Shown here in pieces: positions 16,768 through 27,786 of a stretch of DNA of 64,000 bases (within the stretch, counting starts at the first letter, position 1; every line of letters starts with the position of its first letter). The DNA is from Algoriphagus formosus (GTDB lineage Bacteria; Bacteroidota; Bacteroidia; Cytophagales; Cyclobacteriaceae): NCBI RefSeq assembly GCF_002807035.1, contig NZ_NIUC01000001.1, forward strand, positions 372,001 through 436,000, read 5' to 3'. A model generated the notes under the pieces. It had not been told where the DNA came from and searched no databases. It worked only from the letters and a program-made list of their open reading frames with translations. Both the position numbers and the translations under genes were made by a program.

Positions 16768-18108
16768 ATGAAGATTTGGCAGAAAGCCAGTGGCAATAAG
16801 AAGGAAGTAGAAGAATTCACGATAGGAAGAGATCCGGAATTTGATTTGATTTTGGCTCCTTTTGATGTGCTTGGATCCATGGCTCACGCCAAAATGCTTT
16901 TCAAAATCGGCTTGCTTACAGAAGAAGAAAATAAGCAGTTGCAAGACGGCCTGAAAACGATCTATTTGGAAATTGAGCAAGGCAAATTTTCCATAGATCC
17001 AGGAATCGAAGATGTTCATTCTCAGGTGGAGTTTCTATTGACTCAGCGACTTGGAGATGTTGGAAAAAAGCTTCATTCTGGCCGAAGCCGAAATGACCAG
17101 GTTCTCGTTGATTTGAAGCTGTATTACCGATCTGCAATCCGTGAATTGGTTGAATCAATTGAGGAGTTGGGCGAACTCCTAGCCCATCTTTCGGAGAAAC
17201 ATCAGGAAGACCTAATGCCGGGATACACTCATACCCAATTGGCCATGCCTTCTAGCTTTGGGCTTTGGTTTTCCTCTGTTTTGGAAGGGCTAAGTGAAGA
17301 CCTAGCGCTTTTAAAAGCAGCTTTTGATTTATCCGATAAAAATCCATTGGGATCCGCGGCTGGATATGGTTCAAGCTTTCCTTTAGACAGAACTTACACT
17401 ACCCGATTATTGGGATTCTCAGACTTACATCACAATGTGATCAACGCACAAAATAGCCGTGGAAAGACGGAAAGAACCCTTTCTTTTGCCCTGGCAGGAA
17501 TTGCAGCAACACTGAATCGTCTTGCAGACGATGTTTGTCTGTTTATGAATCAGCATTTTGGGTTTATAAGTTTTCCGGATGAACTCACCACTGGTTCGAG
17601 TATCATGCCTCACAAGAAAAATCCTGATGTATTTGAACTGATTCGTGCCAAAACAAACCAAATTCAATCCATTCCTCAGACTATTTCGATGATTTTGACC
17701 AATTCCACGACTGGCTATCATCGTGATTTACAACTTTTGAAGGAGGAAATTTTCCCTGGACTCGAGAGTCTTAAAAGCTGCGTAGAAATGTCCACTTTCA
17801 TGCTTAAGGATATTCAAATCAAAAAGGATGTCCTGAATGACAAGTTTTATCAGCATGTATTCTCCGTGGAGGTTGTCAATGATTTAGTATTAAGTGGAAT
17901 GCCATTTAGAGATGCCTATAAAAAGGTAGGTTTGGATATAGAATCCGGTGATTTTGCACCTGATCAAAGTACTGTTTCCCATACCCATGAGGGAAGCATT
18001 GGCAATCTTTGCTTGCCTGCCATTCAAACCAAATTCAAAACTGCCCTAGATTCCTTTGACTTTACCGCAATTGACACTGCCTTTGGAGAACTTTTGAGCC
18101 CTAGTTGA
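16768..18108 (+). CDS. argH: Argininosuccinate lyase
   Basis: The last arginine step, splitting argininosuccinate into arginine and fumarate. Fumarase/aspartase-superfamily signatures: HSGRSRNDQVLVDLKLY, GYTHTQLAMPSS, NPLGSAAGYGSSFPLDR and the signature loop GSSIMPHKKNPD. Length 446 aa, normal. It closes the eight-gene arginine operon; a SulP transporter begins 43 bases later on the same strand. Confidence 0.95.
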   Translation: MKIWQKASGNKKEVEEFTIGRDPEFDLILAPFDVLGSMAHAKMLFKIGLLTEEENKQLQDGLKTIYLEIEQGKFSIDPGIEDVHSQVEFLLTQRLGDVGKKLHSGRSRNDQVLVDLKLYYRSAIRELVESIEELGELLAHLSEKHQEDLMPGYTHTQLAMPSSFGLWFSSVLEGLSEDLALLKAAFDLSDKNPLGSAAGYGSSFPLDRTYTTRLLGFSDLHHNVINAQNSRGKTERTLSFALAGIAATLNRLADDVCLFMNQHFGFISFPDELTTGSSIMPHKKNPDVFELIRAKTNQIQSIPQTISMILTNSTTGYHRDLQLLKEEIFPGLESLKSCVEMSTFMLKDIQIKKDVLNDKFYQHVFSVEVVNDLVLSGMPFRDAYKKVGLDIESGDFAPDQSTVSHTHEGSIGNLCLPAIQTKFKTALDSFDFTAIDTAFGELLSPS

Positions 18109-18151
18109 ACGTCTATTTGATATAATAAACTTTTCAACCCACACGGCTCAT

Positions 18152-19687
18152 ATGGCTCAGACCATCACCAAAAACATCATAAAGAATGACTTGAAGGCCT
18201 CGCTTGTGGTCTTTTTGGTGGCATTGCCTTTATGTTTGGGGATTGCAGTGGCAAGTGGTGCTCCGCCCTTGGCAGGTTTGATTGCCGGAATAATCGGAGG
18301 GATTGTCATCGGAAGTATTTCAGGCTCCCATGTAAGTGTCAGTGGACCCGCTGCAGGGCTTACGGTGGTTGTTTTGGATTCGATTTCCAGTTTGGGAAGT
18401 TTCGAGCTTTTTCTAGGCACAGTTGTGATCGCAGGACTTATCCAGATGATTCTAGGTTTTGCCAAGGCTGGGGTTTTGGGATATTATTTTCCTCATTCTG
18501 TGATCAAAGGAATGCTTACTGCCATCGGCCTCATCCTGATCATCAAGCAAATACCCCATGGCCTCGGCTGGGATAAGGAAGCAATGAATCCTGCAACTAT
18601 GGAGAGTAGCAGCTCCTTTGTGGAAACCTGGCTTGCCATTCAAAATTTTAGCATTGGAGCTATCCCAATCACTCTGATTTCACTCCTCATACTATACTTT
18701 TTTGATAGACCCAAAATAAAAGGTCATAAACTGATAGGTTTAATTCCTGGCGCACTTTGGGTGGTAGTTTTGGGAGTTTTGATGAATAAATTATACCAAA
18801 TCTTTCTTCCCGATTGGATTCAAAGCGGTAGACTTTTGGTAAATATTCCGATTGCTGGAAACTTAGCCGAAATGGCGAGCTTATTAACTTTTCCTGATTT
18901 TTCAGCTATCAACACCTCTAATTTCTGGATTATCGCTGTGACAATAGCTGTGATTGCCAGCATTGAAACGCTCCTTAGTATCGAAGCCGGAGATAAGATG
19001 GATCCGGAAAAGCGAATTACTCCCACCTCACGAGAGCTTGTAGCACAGGGAGTTGGGAATTCTATTTCGGGATTAATTGGAGGGCTCCCCGTTACTGCTG
19101 TGATTGTTCGGACATCTGCTAATATTGGAGCTGGGGCTAAAACCAAACTATCAGCAATTTTTCATGGAGTCCTGATATTTATTTTGGTACTAACTATACC
19201 AGAAATCTTGAACCAAATCCCCTTAAGTTGTCTTGCTGCCATCCTAATTATGGTCGGCTATAAATTGGCAAAGCCTTCTGTATTTATCGACGAGTACCTT
19301 AAAGGAAAAAGTCAGTTTATTCCATTTATAGTCACCGTCATCGCTATTTTACTGACAAATCTGCTAGTGGGAATCGGTATAGGTTTGGTGGTTGGATTTT
19401 TCTTCATCATTCAGGCTAACTACCATAAAACGGTCACCCTGTCAGAGGATAAAGGAGTTTATGTACTTAAGCTTCAGAAACAAGTGTCCTATTTAAACAA
19501 AGCTCCACTGATGAAAGCTTTAGAGTCTATTCCGGATGGAAGTGAGGTCCTAATCAATGCTACCAAAGCTAAGTTTATCGATAAGGATATCGAAGAAATC
19601 CTGAATGATTTTATTAGCTCTTCTGCTCAAAAATCAATTGATGTAAAAACCAAAGGTTTCAAATACAACCTGAAGGAGTTTCATTAA
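18152..19687 (+). CDS. SulP family inorganic anion transporter with short STAS domain, 511 aa
   Basis: About ten to twelve membrane helices with the SulP signatures VFLVALPLCLGIAVASGAPP, GSHVSVSGPAAGLTVVV and IETLLSIEAGDKMDPEKR. A C-terminal domain of about 80 residues (VYVLKLQKQVSYLNKAPLM, then LINATKAKFID) is a short STAS domain. The family carries sulfate, bicarbonate or other anions. The N-terminal type and the lack of nearby sulfate-assimilation genes lean toward a BicA-like bicarbonate carrier. It follows argH directly and may be co-transcribed; bicarbonate is needed for carbamoyl phosphate, a functional link I only infer. Confidence 0.85.
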   Translation: MAQTITKNIIKNDLKASLVVFLVALPLCLGIAVASGAPPLAGLIAGIIGGIVIGSISGSHVSVSGPAAGLTVVVLDSISSLGSFELFLGTVVIAGLIQMILGFAKAGVLGYYFPHSVIKGMLTAIGLILIIKQIPHGLGWDKEAMNPATMESSSSFVETWLAIQNFSIGAIPITLISLLILYFFDRPKIKGHKLIGLIPGALWVVVLGVLMNKLYQIFLPDWIQSGRLLVNIPIAGNLAEMASLLTFPDFSAINTSNFWIIAVTIAVIASIETLLSIEAGDKMDPEKRITPTSRELVAQGVGNSISGLIGGLPVTAVIVRTSANIGAGAKTKLSAIFHGVLIFILVLTIPEILNQIPLSCLAAILIMVGYKLAKPSVFIDEYLKGKSQFIPFIVTVIAILLTNLLVGIGIGLVVGFFFIIQANYHKTVTLSEDKGVYVLKLQKQVSYLNKAPLMKALESIPDGSEVLINATKAKFIDKDIEEILNDFISSSAQKSIDVKTKGFKYNLKEFH

Positions 19688-19689
19688 AT

Positions 19690-19730
19690 AGTTAAGCCAC
19701 TTATGTCCTTCCGACATAAAGAAGTGAACT
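19690..19730 (+). terminator. Structured inverted repeat after the SulP gene
   Basis: TTATGTC (19701-19707) and GACATAA (19713-19719) form a hairpin with loop CTTCC, extended by CACTT/AAGTG and AGTT/AACT after small bulges. A short T run follows at 19735-19739. This could terminate the arginine/SulP transcript before the SAM riboswitch; it is weaker than a classical terminator. Confidence 0.45.
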
Positions 19731-19827
19731 ATCACTTTTAAAAATTTAGCATTAAATTATCCGAAACGCTTTGAAATCTTAAAACTCAGCGTTTAATTTG
19801 CTACATCCTTATACTTTTTGAGTGTGA

Positions 19828-19940
19828 GGATTTATAAAGAAGAGGCGAGAGACAGGCTCATTGACCCTCTGGCAACCTTCCAAAGTGGAAAGGTGCCAAT
19901 TCCTGCCGATTGAGGTATTCTCATTCGGAAATATAAATTC
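19828..19940 (+). ncRNA. SAM-I (S-box) riboswitch upstream of metY
   Basis: The conserved S-box core is present: GAAGAGGCGAGAGACAGG, then CTGGCAACC, then AAGGTGCCAATTCCTGCC. P1 is closed by GGATTTATA (19828-19836) with TATAAATTC (19932-19940). It senses S-adenosylmethionine and precedes the homocysteine genes metY and metX, the expected targets. About 130 bases separate it from metY; they hold a short ORF and small hairpins but no obvious terminator, so the control mechanism is open. Confidence 0.88.
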
Positions 19941-19947
19941 TTCGCAA

Positions 19948-20025
19948 ATGATTACACACAACACCTTCTCTCTCATTTTATCACTTTCTTCTGAAATCGC
20001 TTTTCGCGAACAGGATTGCTATTAG
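19948..20025 (+). CDS. Possible 25-codon ORF in the metY leader
   Basis: An ATG at 19948, eight bases after the riboswitch P1 stem, opens a 25-codon frame ending in TAG at 20023-20025. The sequence (MITHNTF... ending FREQDCY) has no run of Met codons, so it does not look like a methionine attenuator. The hairpin ATTGCT-ATT-AGCAAT (about 20015-20029) overlaps its stop codon. It may be a regulatory sORF or chance. Confidence 0.25.
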   Translation: MITHNTFSLILSLSSEIAFREQDCY

Positions 20026-20069
20026 CAATGCTGAATAATTTGTAAATCTTAATCCTTTAAACCCTATAA

Positions 20070-21377
<1,308 letters not shown>

Positions 21378-21378
21378 A

Positions 21379-22431
21379 ATGACTGAAAAGTTAACAATAC
21401 CTTCTATTGAAATGCGTACGGAATCCTTTATATCCCAGACTCCATTTGAATTGGAGTCTGGGAAAGTTCTCCCTGAGCTCGAACTGACCTACACCACCTA
21501 CGGGAGTCTGAATGCCGAGCAAAACAATGTAGTTTGGGTAGTTCATGCCTTGACTGGAGATTCTAAGGTAGGCGAATGGTGGAATGGTATGGTGGGAGAA
21601 GATCAATTTTATGATCCTTCAAATTACTTTATCATTTGTGTCAATTTACCGGGTTCTTGCTATGGTTCAACCAGTCCCCTTTCCATCAACTCAAACACAG
21701 GTGATGCCTACTATTATGATTTTCCTTTCCTATCTACAAGGGATATGGCTCGAGCTTTAGATTTGGTCAGGGAAGGATTAGGAATTAGGTCAATCCACAC
21801 GCTTTTAGGCGGCTCACTTGGAGGTCAGGTAGCATTGGAATGGGCCTATTTGCTAAGAGAGAACTTGAAAAATCTAGTCATTTTGGCATCCACTGCTAAG
21901 TCCTCTCCTTGGGTGGTAGGATTCAATGAAACACAACGGATGGCTATCGAGTCGGATTGTACCTGGGGTGAGAAATCTCCTGAAGCAGGAAGGGCTGGAC
22001 TGGAAACTGCAAGAGCGATTGCGATGCTTAGCTATCGGCATCCTTCAGATTTTGAGCGAAAACAGCAGAGTCCTGAGGGAACTGTCGATGGATTTCGAGC
22101 TGCCACTTATTTAAGGTATCAAGGACAAAAACTAGGGAAAAGATTTACCGCGCTCTCCTATTGGGTGCTGAGCAAAGCCATGGATAGTCATGATTTGGGA
22201 AGAGGAAGGGAAAGTCTAGAGAAAGCACTGAAAAAAATAAAAGCCCGCACATTGGCAGTTGGTGTTGATTCGGATTTGCTTTTTTTACCTCAAGAATCAC
22301 AATTTATCGCCAATCACATTCCAAAAGGAAGTTATCGCGAAATCAAATCCACAGCAGGTCATGATGCCTTCCTGATTGAGTTTGAACAGCTGCAATATAT
22401 TCTGCGCTCCTTTTACCTGAATGCTGATTGA
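21379..22431 (+). CDS. metX: Homoserine O-acetyltransferase
   Basis: An alpha/beta-hydrolase acyltransferase activating homoserine with acetyl-CoA for MetY. Ser146 in the nucleophile elbow GGSLGGQ, Asp in VGVDSDLLF and His in STAGHDAFL make the triad. The ATG at 21379 is directly after the metY stop; a TTG at 21364 inside metY is less likely. 350 aa. It shares the riboswitch-controlled transcript with metY. Confidence 0.92.
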   Translation: MTEKLTIPSIEMRTESFISQTPFELESGKVLPELELTYTTYGSLNAEQNNVVWVVHALTGDSKVGEWWNGMVGEDQFYDPSNYFIICVNLPGSCYGSTSPLSINSNTGDAYYYDFPFLSTRDMARALDLVREGLGIRSIHTLLGGSLGGQVALEWAYLLRENLKNLVILASTAKSSPWVVGFNETQRMAIESDCTWGEKSPEAGRAGLETARAIAMLSYRHPSDFERKQQSPEGTVDGFRAATYLRYQGQKLGKRFTALSYWVLSKAMDSHDLGRGRESLEKALKKIKARTLAVGVDSDLLFLPQESQFIANHIPKGSYREIKSTAGHDAFLIEFEQLQYILRSFYLNAD

Positions 22432-22432
22432 A

Positions 22433-22873
22433 TTAGGGCTTTTCTGCACGGGTCCACTCGACTGTGCGACCGATCCATGAGAACCCCATAAAGCCAGTTA
22501 CTTCCAAAGTATCCATAGAAAGCAGCTTGAGTTCGCATGAATAGGTATTACCGGATTTCGGATCGTAAATTTTCCCACCTTTCCAGAGCCCATTCTTGTA
22601 GCTTAGCCCCTCTAAAATTGTCAAACCCATAAGGGGTCTATTTTTCAATTTATCATTGTCATTTTGCTCATCCATGGCCGGAACTCCATTTTTTTCCGGT
22701 TCGAGGAGCCAAGAGATTTTCCCCATAAACTTATCGCCGCTTTTCGTAATGATCACCTTGGCAGTTTTTTCTGTATTGTACCAAACTCCAAGAATATCAT
22801 TTTCGCTTTGAGCCCAAACTTGTGAGGAAAGCAAGAATAAAATAAGAATTGAAGCAAATTGACGGACTCTCAT
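22433..22873 (-). CDS. DUF2147 domain-containing exported protein, 146 aa
   Basis: The start at 22873 gives a signal peptide (MRVRQFASILILFLLSSQVW, then AQS); a further ATG at 22903 adds ten residues before it. The DUF2147 pattern follows: DILGVWYNTEKTAKVIIT, DKLKNRPLMGLTILEGL, WKGGKIYDPKSGNTYSC and LEVTGFMGFSWIGRTVEWTR. This is a small periplasmic beta-barrel-like fold of unknown function. It is tail to tail with metX, with one base between. Confidence 0.85.
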   Translation of the reverse strand: MRVRQFASILILFLLSSQVWAQSENDILGVWYNTEKTAKVIITKSGDKFMGKISWLLEPEKNGVPAMDEQNDNDKLKNRPLMGLTILEGLSYKNGLWKGGKIYDPKSGNTYSCELKLLSMDTLEVTGFMGFSWIGRTVEWTRAEKP

Positions 22874-22980
22874 AAAATTGAACAGATCGTTAATAAAAAT
22901 CATTTTAGCTTTGACAGCTAAGTAAAAATAACTATTTCCACGAATTTTAGGTGGTTTGAGGTAAAAGGAATTCCTAATCG

Positions 22981-23625
22981 ATGCAGATAATACATAATCA
23001 TTGTGTTTTAGAGCTTTTGAAAGAACGTGCTATTTGGTGGGAGCAAAAGCGAATGCTATTTATTTCAGATCTCCACTATGGCAAAGCTGCTCACTTTAGA
23101 AAGTCCGGGATTCCGATACCAGAACCCATTCACGAGAAAGATCTTCTGAGATTGGATCAGCTTTTCTCAAAGTATCTTCCTCAAGAGGTTTATTTTTTAG
23201 GTGATCTTTTTCATAGCGATTGGAATTTGAGTTGGGATGAATTGATGAATTTTTTGAAAGGATATCCTTCCATCAATTTTCACCTGGTGAAAGGAAATCA
23301 TGATGTGTTGCCAAGTTTTCGGTATGAAAACTCCCCCATTCAATTGGATCATCAACCCGTTTTCATCGATTCCCTAGTTCTATCGCATGAGCCTTTAGAA
23401 TCCATAGAAGAAGGCTTTTTGAATCTCTGCGGGCACATTCATCCGGGTGTAAGACTTAGAGGAATGGGTCGTCAATCCCTTCGCGTACCTTGTTTCTACA
23501 AAATGGAAAATCAATTAATCCTCCCGGCATTTGGAGAATTTACCGGGCTTGCTCTCATGCAAAGTCAAAGTGGCACCGAAATCTATGGAGTAACTCCCAG
23601 CAAGGTAATTCCTATCCTTTCTTAA
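22981..23625 (+). CDS. pdeM: PdeM-like metallophosphoesterase (ligase-associated DNA damage response family)
   Basis: A calcineurin-like phosphoesterase of 214 aa with its metal-site motifs in order: FISDLHYGKAAHF, FLGDLFHSDWN, LVKGNHDVLP, LSHEP and LCGHIHPGVR. The pattern LHYGKAxHFRKxGIPIP is typical of PdeM, usually found beside an ATP-dependent DNA ligase and the Lhr-type helicase. Those partners are not in this window, so the gene is solitary here. The activity would be nuclease or phosphodiesterase. Confidence 0.8.
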   Translation: MQIIHNHCVLELLKERAIWWEQKRMLFISDLHYGKAAHFRKSGIPIPEPIHEKDLLRLDQLFSKYLPQEVYFLGDLFHSDWNLSWDELMNFLKGYPSINFHLVKGNHDVLPSFRYENSPIQLDHQPVFIDSLVLSHEPLESIEEGFLNLCGHIHPGVRLRGMGRQSLRVPCFYKMENQLILPAFGEFTGLALMQSQSGTEIYGVTPSKVIPILS

Positions 23626-23679
23626 AATGATTGGCAAAATCCTTGGGGATGTTTAGCTTTGATCAGAAATTCATCGTAG

Positions 23680-24570
23680 ATGGCAACTTACCCTAGGAAA
23701 AAGAAGAGACTCGGACAGTTTAAATTTGGAAGTGTGCTGTTCAGTACCACACTTTCTTTATTTATAGTCGGTCTTTTTGGAGTGATCTTGATTCAGGCCA
23801 AAGGTCTGACCAGCATGATTCGTGAGAACATAGAAATGCAGGTTTTTTTAGATAAAAATCTGAGTGAAGCCGAATTGGAATCGCTTGAAACCAATCTTAA
23901 AAATCGACCCTTTGTGCTTAGAAAGGCTGATTCTGTAGTCTTTCGCTTTATATCAGATGAAGAAGCAGCACAAACTTTCATAGAAAGTACCGGTGAAGAT
24001 TTCACTCAATTTCTAGAAGATAATCCCCTGAGAGATAGCTTCGTTTTCACCTTGGCAGAGGAGTTTCAGACTTCCGAACAAATCGAACAAATCAGCCAAG
24101 AAATTCAGTCTGCACCGGGTGTTTTCGAGGTTTCTTACATGACCGACCTAGTCGATTCGATCAACAAGAATCTATTGAAAATCAGTCTGGTAATGGGAGG
24201 TTTCATCCTCATATTGGTAATCACTGTAGTGATGTTGATTAATAATACCATCCGCCTGGCGCTTTTCTCCCAGCGATTCTTGATCCGATCCATGCAATTG
24301 GTTGGCGCGACTCGTGGCTTTATCCGAAAGCCTTTCCTCATCCGAGCATGGGTATTCGGAATGATTGCCGGATTGGTAGCTTCCTTGATACTATTTGGAT
24401 TGATCTCCTACACACGAACTGCGATAGAGGGCTTTGCCCTTCTGCAAAATGAAGAGCTTCTCTTGATCCTTTTTGGAGTCTTGATCGTTTCAGGAGGTAT
24501 TCTTTCGTTTTTCAGCACCCTTCGTGCTGTCAATAAATACTTAAACATGTCTTTGGACGAATTGTACTAA
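23680..24570 (+). CDS. ftsX: Cell division protein FtsX (permease-like)
   Basis: A basic N-terminus (ATYPRKKKRLGQFKFGS), one membrane helix (LFSTTLSLFIVGLFGVILI), a large extracytoplasmic domain (residues about 50-170) and three further helices including LVMGGFILILVITVVMLINN. FtsX couples FtsE ATPase activity to peptidoglycan hydrolysis at division. As often in Bacteroidota, ftsE is not adjacent. It starts a compact run with DUF3098, truB and ribF, with one base between its stop and the next ATG. Confidence 0.9.
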   Translation: MATYPRKKKRLGQFKFGSVLFSTTLSLFIVGLFGVILIQAKGLTSMIRENIEMQVFLDKNLSEAELESLETNLKNRPFVLRKADSVVFRFISDEEAAQTFIESTGEDFTQFLEDNPLRDSFVFTLAEEFQTSEQIEQISQEIQSAPGVFEVSYMTDLVDSINKNLLKISLVMGGFILILVITVVMLINNTIRLALFSQRFLIRSMQLVGATRGFIRKPFLIRAWVFGMIAGLVASLILFGLISYTRTAIEGFALLQNEELLLILFGVLIVSGGILSFFSTLRAVNKYLNMSLDELY

Positions 24571-24571
24571 T

Positions 24572-24790
24572 ATGAGCAAAGCAGCTTTTCCCTTTTCCAG
24601 AAAAAATTACAAGTTGATGTTTATCGGCATCGGTCTAATTATTTTAGGTTTTGTACTGATTGGGCTTGATCCTGAGCCACATGGAAATGGGGTTTTAGGA
24701 TTGACCATCGGACCAATTGTAACTTTAGCCGGATTCATTTTTGAGATCTATGCAATCCTGGCCAAGTCGGAATCCAACAAAGCCAGTTAA
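24572..24790 (+). CDS. DUF3098 two-helix membrane protein, 72 aa
   Basis: A small protein with two helices (YKLMFIGIGLIILGFVLIG and LGLTIGPIVTLAGFIFEIYA) joined by a Gly/Pro-rich loop (DPEPHGNG). DUF3098 members almost always follow ftsX in Bacteroidota, so a role near the division or envelope machinery is likely but unproven. Its 3' end lies just before truB. Confidence 0.88.
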   Translation: MSKAAFPFSRKNYKLMFIGIGLIILGFVLIGLDPEPHGNGVLGLTIGPIVTLAGFIFEIYAILAKSESNKAS

Positions 24791-24800
24791 TCAAAAAATC

Positions 24801-25487
24801 ATGCAAGAAGCACCTTATGGTGAAGTTTTTTTGGTGGACAAACCTCTGGAATGGACCTCTTTTGACGCTGTCAAAAAAATCAGGAATGCCCTTAAAATCA
24901 AAAAAGTAGGCCATGCGGGGACATTAGATCCATTGGCAACTGGACTTTTGATAATTTGTGCGGGGAAAATGACCAAGCAAATCGAAAGTTTCATGGGGCA
25001 GGAAAAAGAGTACACCGGAACTTTTGTTTTGGGAAAGACCACTGAATCTTTTGATCTCGAAAAGCCTATCGAAGAGGTAAAAGATCCCTCAAACATTAGC
25101 AAAGAAGAACTTCTTGAAGCTGTAAAAAAACTCACAGGAAGTATAGAGCAAATCCCTCCGATGCATTCCGCAATAAAAGTAGATGGAAAGCGAGTATATG
25201 AAGCTGCACGCGCCGGAAAAACAGTTGAAATCAAAGCCAGGACGGTGGAAGTTCGGGAATTTGAGATAACCCGCTTTGATAATCCTGAAGTAGATTTTCG
25301 AATCTCCTGCTCCAAAGGCACCTATATCCGAAGTCTTGCTAGAGACCTTGGTGAACTACTTGATGTCGGCGCTTATCTCAAAAATCTCAGGAGAACGCGA
25401 ATCGGAGACCACCGGATAGAAAATGCCGAAAATCTTTTGGAACTTGTAGCAAAAATCAAAGCCCGAAGAGAAAATGAAAATCTATGA
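24801..25487 (+). CDS. truB: tRNA pseudouridine(55) synthase
   Basis: Forms pseudouridine 55 in the T loop of tRNAs. The catalytic Asp43 is in KVGHAGTLDPLATGLL, and KPLEWTSFDAVKK, GSIEQIPPMHSAIKVDGKR and CSKGTYIRSLARDLGE are the other motifs. The ATG at 24801 is chosen because motif I (VDKPLEWTS) follows at the usual distance; an upstream ATG at 24741 overlaps DUF3098 in another frame. The 3' end overlaps ribF by 14 bases. 228 aa. Confidence 0.93.
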   Translation: MQEAPYGEVFLVDKPLEWTSFDAVKKIRNALKIKKVGHAGTLDPLATGLLIICAGKMTKQIESFMGQEKEYTGTFVLGKTTESFDLEKPIEEVKDPSNISKEELLEAVKKLTGSIEQIPPMHSAIKVDGKRVYEAARAGKTVEIKARTVEVREFEITRFDNPEVDFRISCSKGTYIRSLARDLGELLDVGAYLKNLRRTRIGDHRIENAENLLELVAKIKARRENENL

Positions 25488-26397
25488 GGGACTGAGCCAA
25501 TTTGAAAATGTGCCTAATCCCGTGGTCACAAGCGGGACCTTCGATGGGGTGCATCTCGGTCATCAAAAAATTTTACAGAGGATCAGAGAAATCGCCAAAT
25601 CCATCAAAGGGGAAACTATTTTACTTACTTTTTGGCCACATCCCCGGTTGGTACTTTATCCAAAAGAACACAATCTTCGATTACTTTCCACTTTCGAAGA
25701 AAAGGCTAAGCTTCTGCGTCAGTTTGGAATAGATCACTTGATCAGCATTCCATTCACCAAGGAATTTTCGCAGCTGACATCTCAGGAGTTTATTCAAAAC
25801 ATTTTGGTAGATAAGATCAAGACCAAAAAACTGGTGATCGGATATGACCACAGATTTGGTAAAAATCGAGAAGGTTCATTTGAATACCTTCAGCAGCATT
25901 CAGGTGAATTCGGTTTTGACTTAGAAGAAATCAGCCGACAAGATGTGGATGAAATTGGCGTATCCAGCACCAAAATTCGGAATGCGCTCGAGTCAGGTGA
26001 CATTATCACTGCCAATAATTTCCTCGGAAGACCTTATGAATTGAATGGTCTGGTAATCAAAGGGCAACAGATTGGTAGGTCTATTGGATTCCCAACAGCC
26101 AATGTTCATATTCCAAACAGTTACAAACTGATTCCAAAAGATGGCGTTTATGCAGTAGAAGCCTCAGTAAATGGAAGTTTGTATAAAGCCATGCTCAATA
26201 TTGGAAACCGTCCCACAGTAGATGGGAGCAGTAAAAGTGTGGAGACGCATTTATTTGATTTTGAAGGCGATCTTTACGATAAACAGATCACTATTTACTT
26301 GAGAGATTATCTACGAGAGGAGCAAAAATTCGAAAGCTTGGAAGCCTTAAAGTCACAGTTGCTGATCGATCAGCAAAGAGCCAAAATGATACTATAA
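25474..26397 (+). CDS. ribF: Bifunctional riboflavin kinase/FAD synthetase
   Basis: The N-terminal FAD synthetase domain shows [16 protein letters not shown] (nucleotidyltransferase HxGH type), [12 protein letters not shown] and [14 protein letters not shown]. The C-terminal riboflavin kinase domain shows [17 protein letters not shown] and [12 protein letters not shown]. It turns riboflavin into FMN and FAD. It is translationally coupled to truB, a standard bacterial arrangement. 307 aa. Confidence 0.94.
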   Translation: MKIYEGLSQFENVPNPVVTSGTFDGVHLGHQKILQRIREIAKSIKGETILLTFWPHPRLVLYPKEHNLRLLSTFEEKAKLLRQFGIDHLISIPFTKEFSQLTSQEFIQNILVDKIKTKKLVIGYDHRFGKNREGSFEYLQQHSGEFGFDLEEISRQDVDEIGVSSTKIRNALESGDIITANNFLGRPYELNGLVIKGQQIGRSIGFPTANVHIPNSYKLIPKDGVYAVEASVNGSLYKAMLNIGNRPTVDGSSKSVETHLFDFEGDLYDKQITIYLRDYLREEQKFESLEALKSQLLIDQQRAKMIL

Positions 26398-26407
26398 ACC
26401 CAAAATC

Positions 26408-27103
26408 ATGATAAATAAAACTGTAAAAGATGCGAATGAAGCCGTGCAGGATATCCCCAGCGGTGCTTTTTTGATGATGGGAGGATTTGGATTGAGCGGA
26501 ATACCCGAAAACTGTATCTCTGCCCTACTCCAACGTGATATCAAAGACCTCACCATTGTATCCAATAATGCCGGAGTGGATGACTTCGGGATCGGTTTGC
26601 TTTTGCAAAAGCGTATGGTGAAAAAAATGATCTCCAGCTACGTGGGAGAAAATGCCGAGTTTGAGCGTCAGTTGCTCAGTGGAGAACTAGAGGTTGATCT
26701 GATCCCACAAGGAACGCTGGCAGAACGCGTCCGAGCAGGCGGTGCAGGAATCCCGGCATTCTTTACTCCTGCTGGAGTGGGAACTGAAGTAGCAGAAGGA
26801 AAGGAAATACGCGAATTTGATGGAAAGCTTTATTTGATGGAGCGTTGGTTGCGTTCAGATTTTTCATTGGTAAAGGCTTGGAAAGGTGACACAGCTGGAA
26901 ATTTGATTTTCAAAGGAACTGCCAGAAACTTTAATCCAATGATGGCTGCAGCTGGCAAAATCACGATTGCTGAAGTGGAAGAATTAGTACCTGCCGGTGA
27001 ATTGGATCCCAATCAAATTCATACACCCGGTATTTATGTGCAACGTATTTTCGAAGGAAAGAACTACGAAAAGCGTATCGAACAGCGAACTGTGAGATCC
27101 TGA
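26408..27103 (+). CDS. scoA: 3-oxoacid CoA-transferase subunit A
   Basis: A 231-residue alpha subunit of a family I CoA-transferase. Signatures: [57 protein letters not shown] and [20 protein letters not shown]. With subunit B it moves CoA from succinyl-CoA to acetoacetate or related acids. It lies 10 bases after ribF and 26 bases before scoB. Exact substrate is not determinable by eye. Confidence 0.9.
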   Translation: MINKTVKDANEAVQDIPSGAFLMMGGFGLSGIPENCISALLQRDIKDLTIVSNNAGVDDFGIGLLLQKRMVKKMISSYVGENAEFERQLLSGELEVDLIPQGTLAERVRAGGAGIPAFFTPAGVGTEVAEGKEIREFDGKLYLMERWLRSDFSLVKAWKGDTAGNLIFKGTARNFNPMMAAAGKITIAEVEELVPAGELDPNQIHTPGIYVQRIFEGKNYEKRIEQRTVRS

Positions 27104-27129
27104 TTTTTATATACCCAAAGACCTGAAAA

Positions 27130-27786
27130 ATGCTTAAAAAACAACAAATAGCCCAAAGAATAGCCAAAGAGGTCAAAAATGGCCAATACATTAACCTAGG
27201 AATAGGTATTCCTACCTTGGTTGCCAATTATATCCCTGAAGATTTGGAGATAGTACTTCAGTCCGAAAATGGACTTTTGGGGATAGGCCCCTTCCCTACT
27301 GAAGAGCAAATTGACCCGGATTTAATAAATGCAGGAAAGCAAACCATCACCATGGTGAAAGGCTCTGTACTTTTCAATTCGGCCGAGTCCTTTGCGATGA
27401 TCCGAGGAGGACATGTACATTTGACTATCCTAGGAGCGATGGAAGTCTCTGAGAATGGGGATATCGCCAACTGGAAGATTCCCGGGAAAATGGTAAAAGG
27501 AATGGGTGGAGCAATGGATTTGGTGGCTTCTGCCGAAAATATCATTGTCGCGATGCAACACTGCTCAAAAAGTGGTGAATCTAAACTTTTAAAGTCTTGC
27601 TCCCTACCAATTACAGGAATTCGCTGTGTGAAAAAGATCGTGACGGATTTGGCTGTATTAGAAGTTGATCCTGAGGGAGGATTTATTTTGAAAGAGCGAG
27701 CTCCAGGAGTAAGCGTGGAAGAAATTAAGTCCAAAACCGAGGGGAAATTAATTGTAAAAGGAGAAATTCCAGAAATGGAGTTTTAA
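27130..27786 (+). CDS. scoB: 3-oxoacid CoA-transferase subunit B
   Basis: The 218-residue beta subunit. Catalytic Glu46 is in VLQSENGLLGIGP, where it forms the glutamyl-CoA thioester. GQYINLGIGIPTLVANYI, MVKGMGGAMDLVASA and MQHCSKSGESKLL are family motifs. It pairs with scoA just upstream. A region of about 300 bases with palindromic repeats follows. Confidence 0.92.
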   Translation: MLKKQQIAQRIAKEVKNGQYINLGIGIPTLVANYIPEDLEIVLQSENGLLGIGPFPTEEQIDPDLINAGKQTITMVKGSVLFNSAESFAMIRGGHVHLTILGAMEVSENGDIANWKIPGKMVKGMGGAMDLVASAENIIVAMQHCSKSGESKLLKSCSLPITGIRCVKKIVTDLAVLEVDPEGGFILKERAPGVSVEEIKSKTEGKLIVKGEIPEMEF

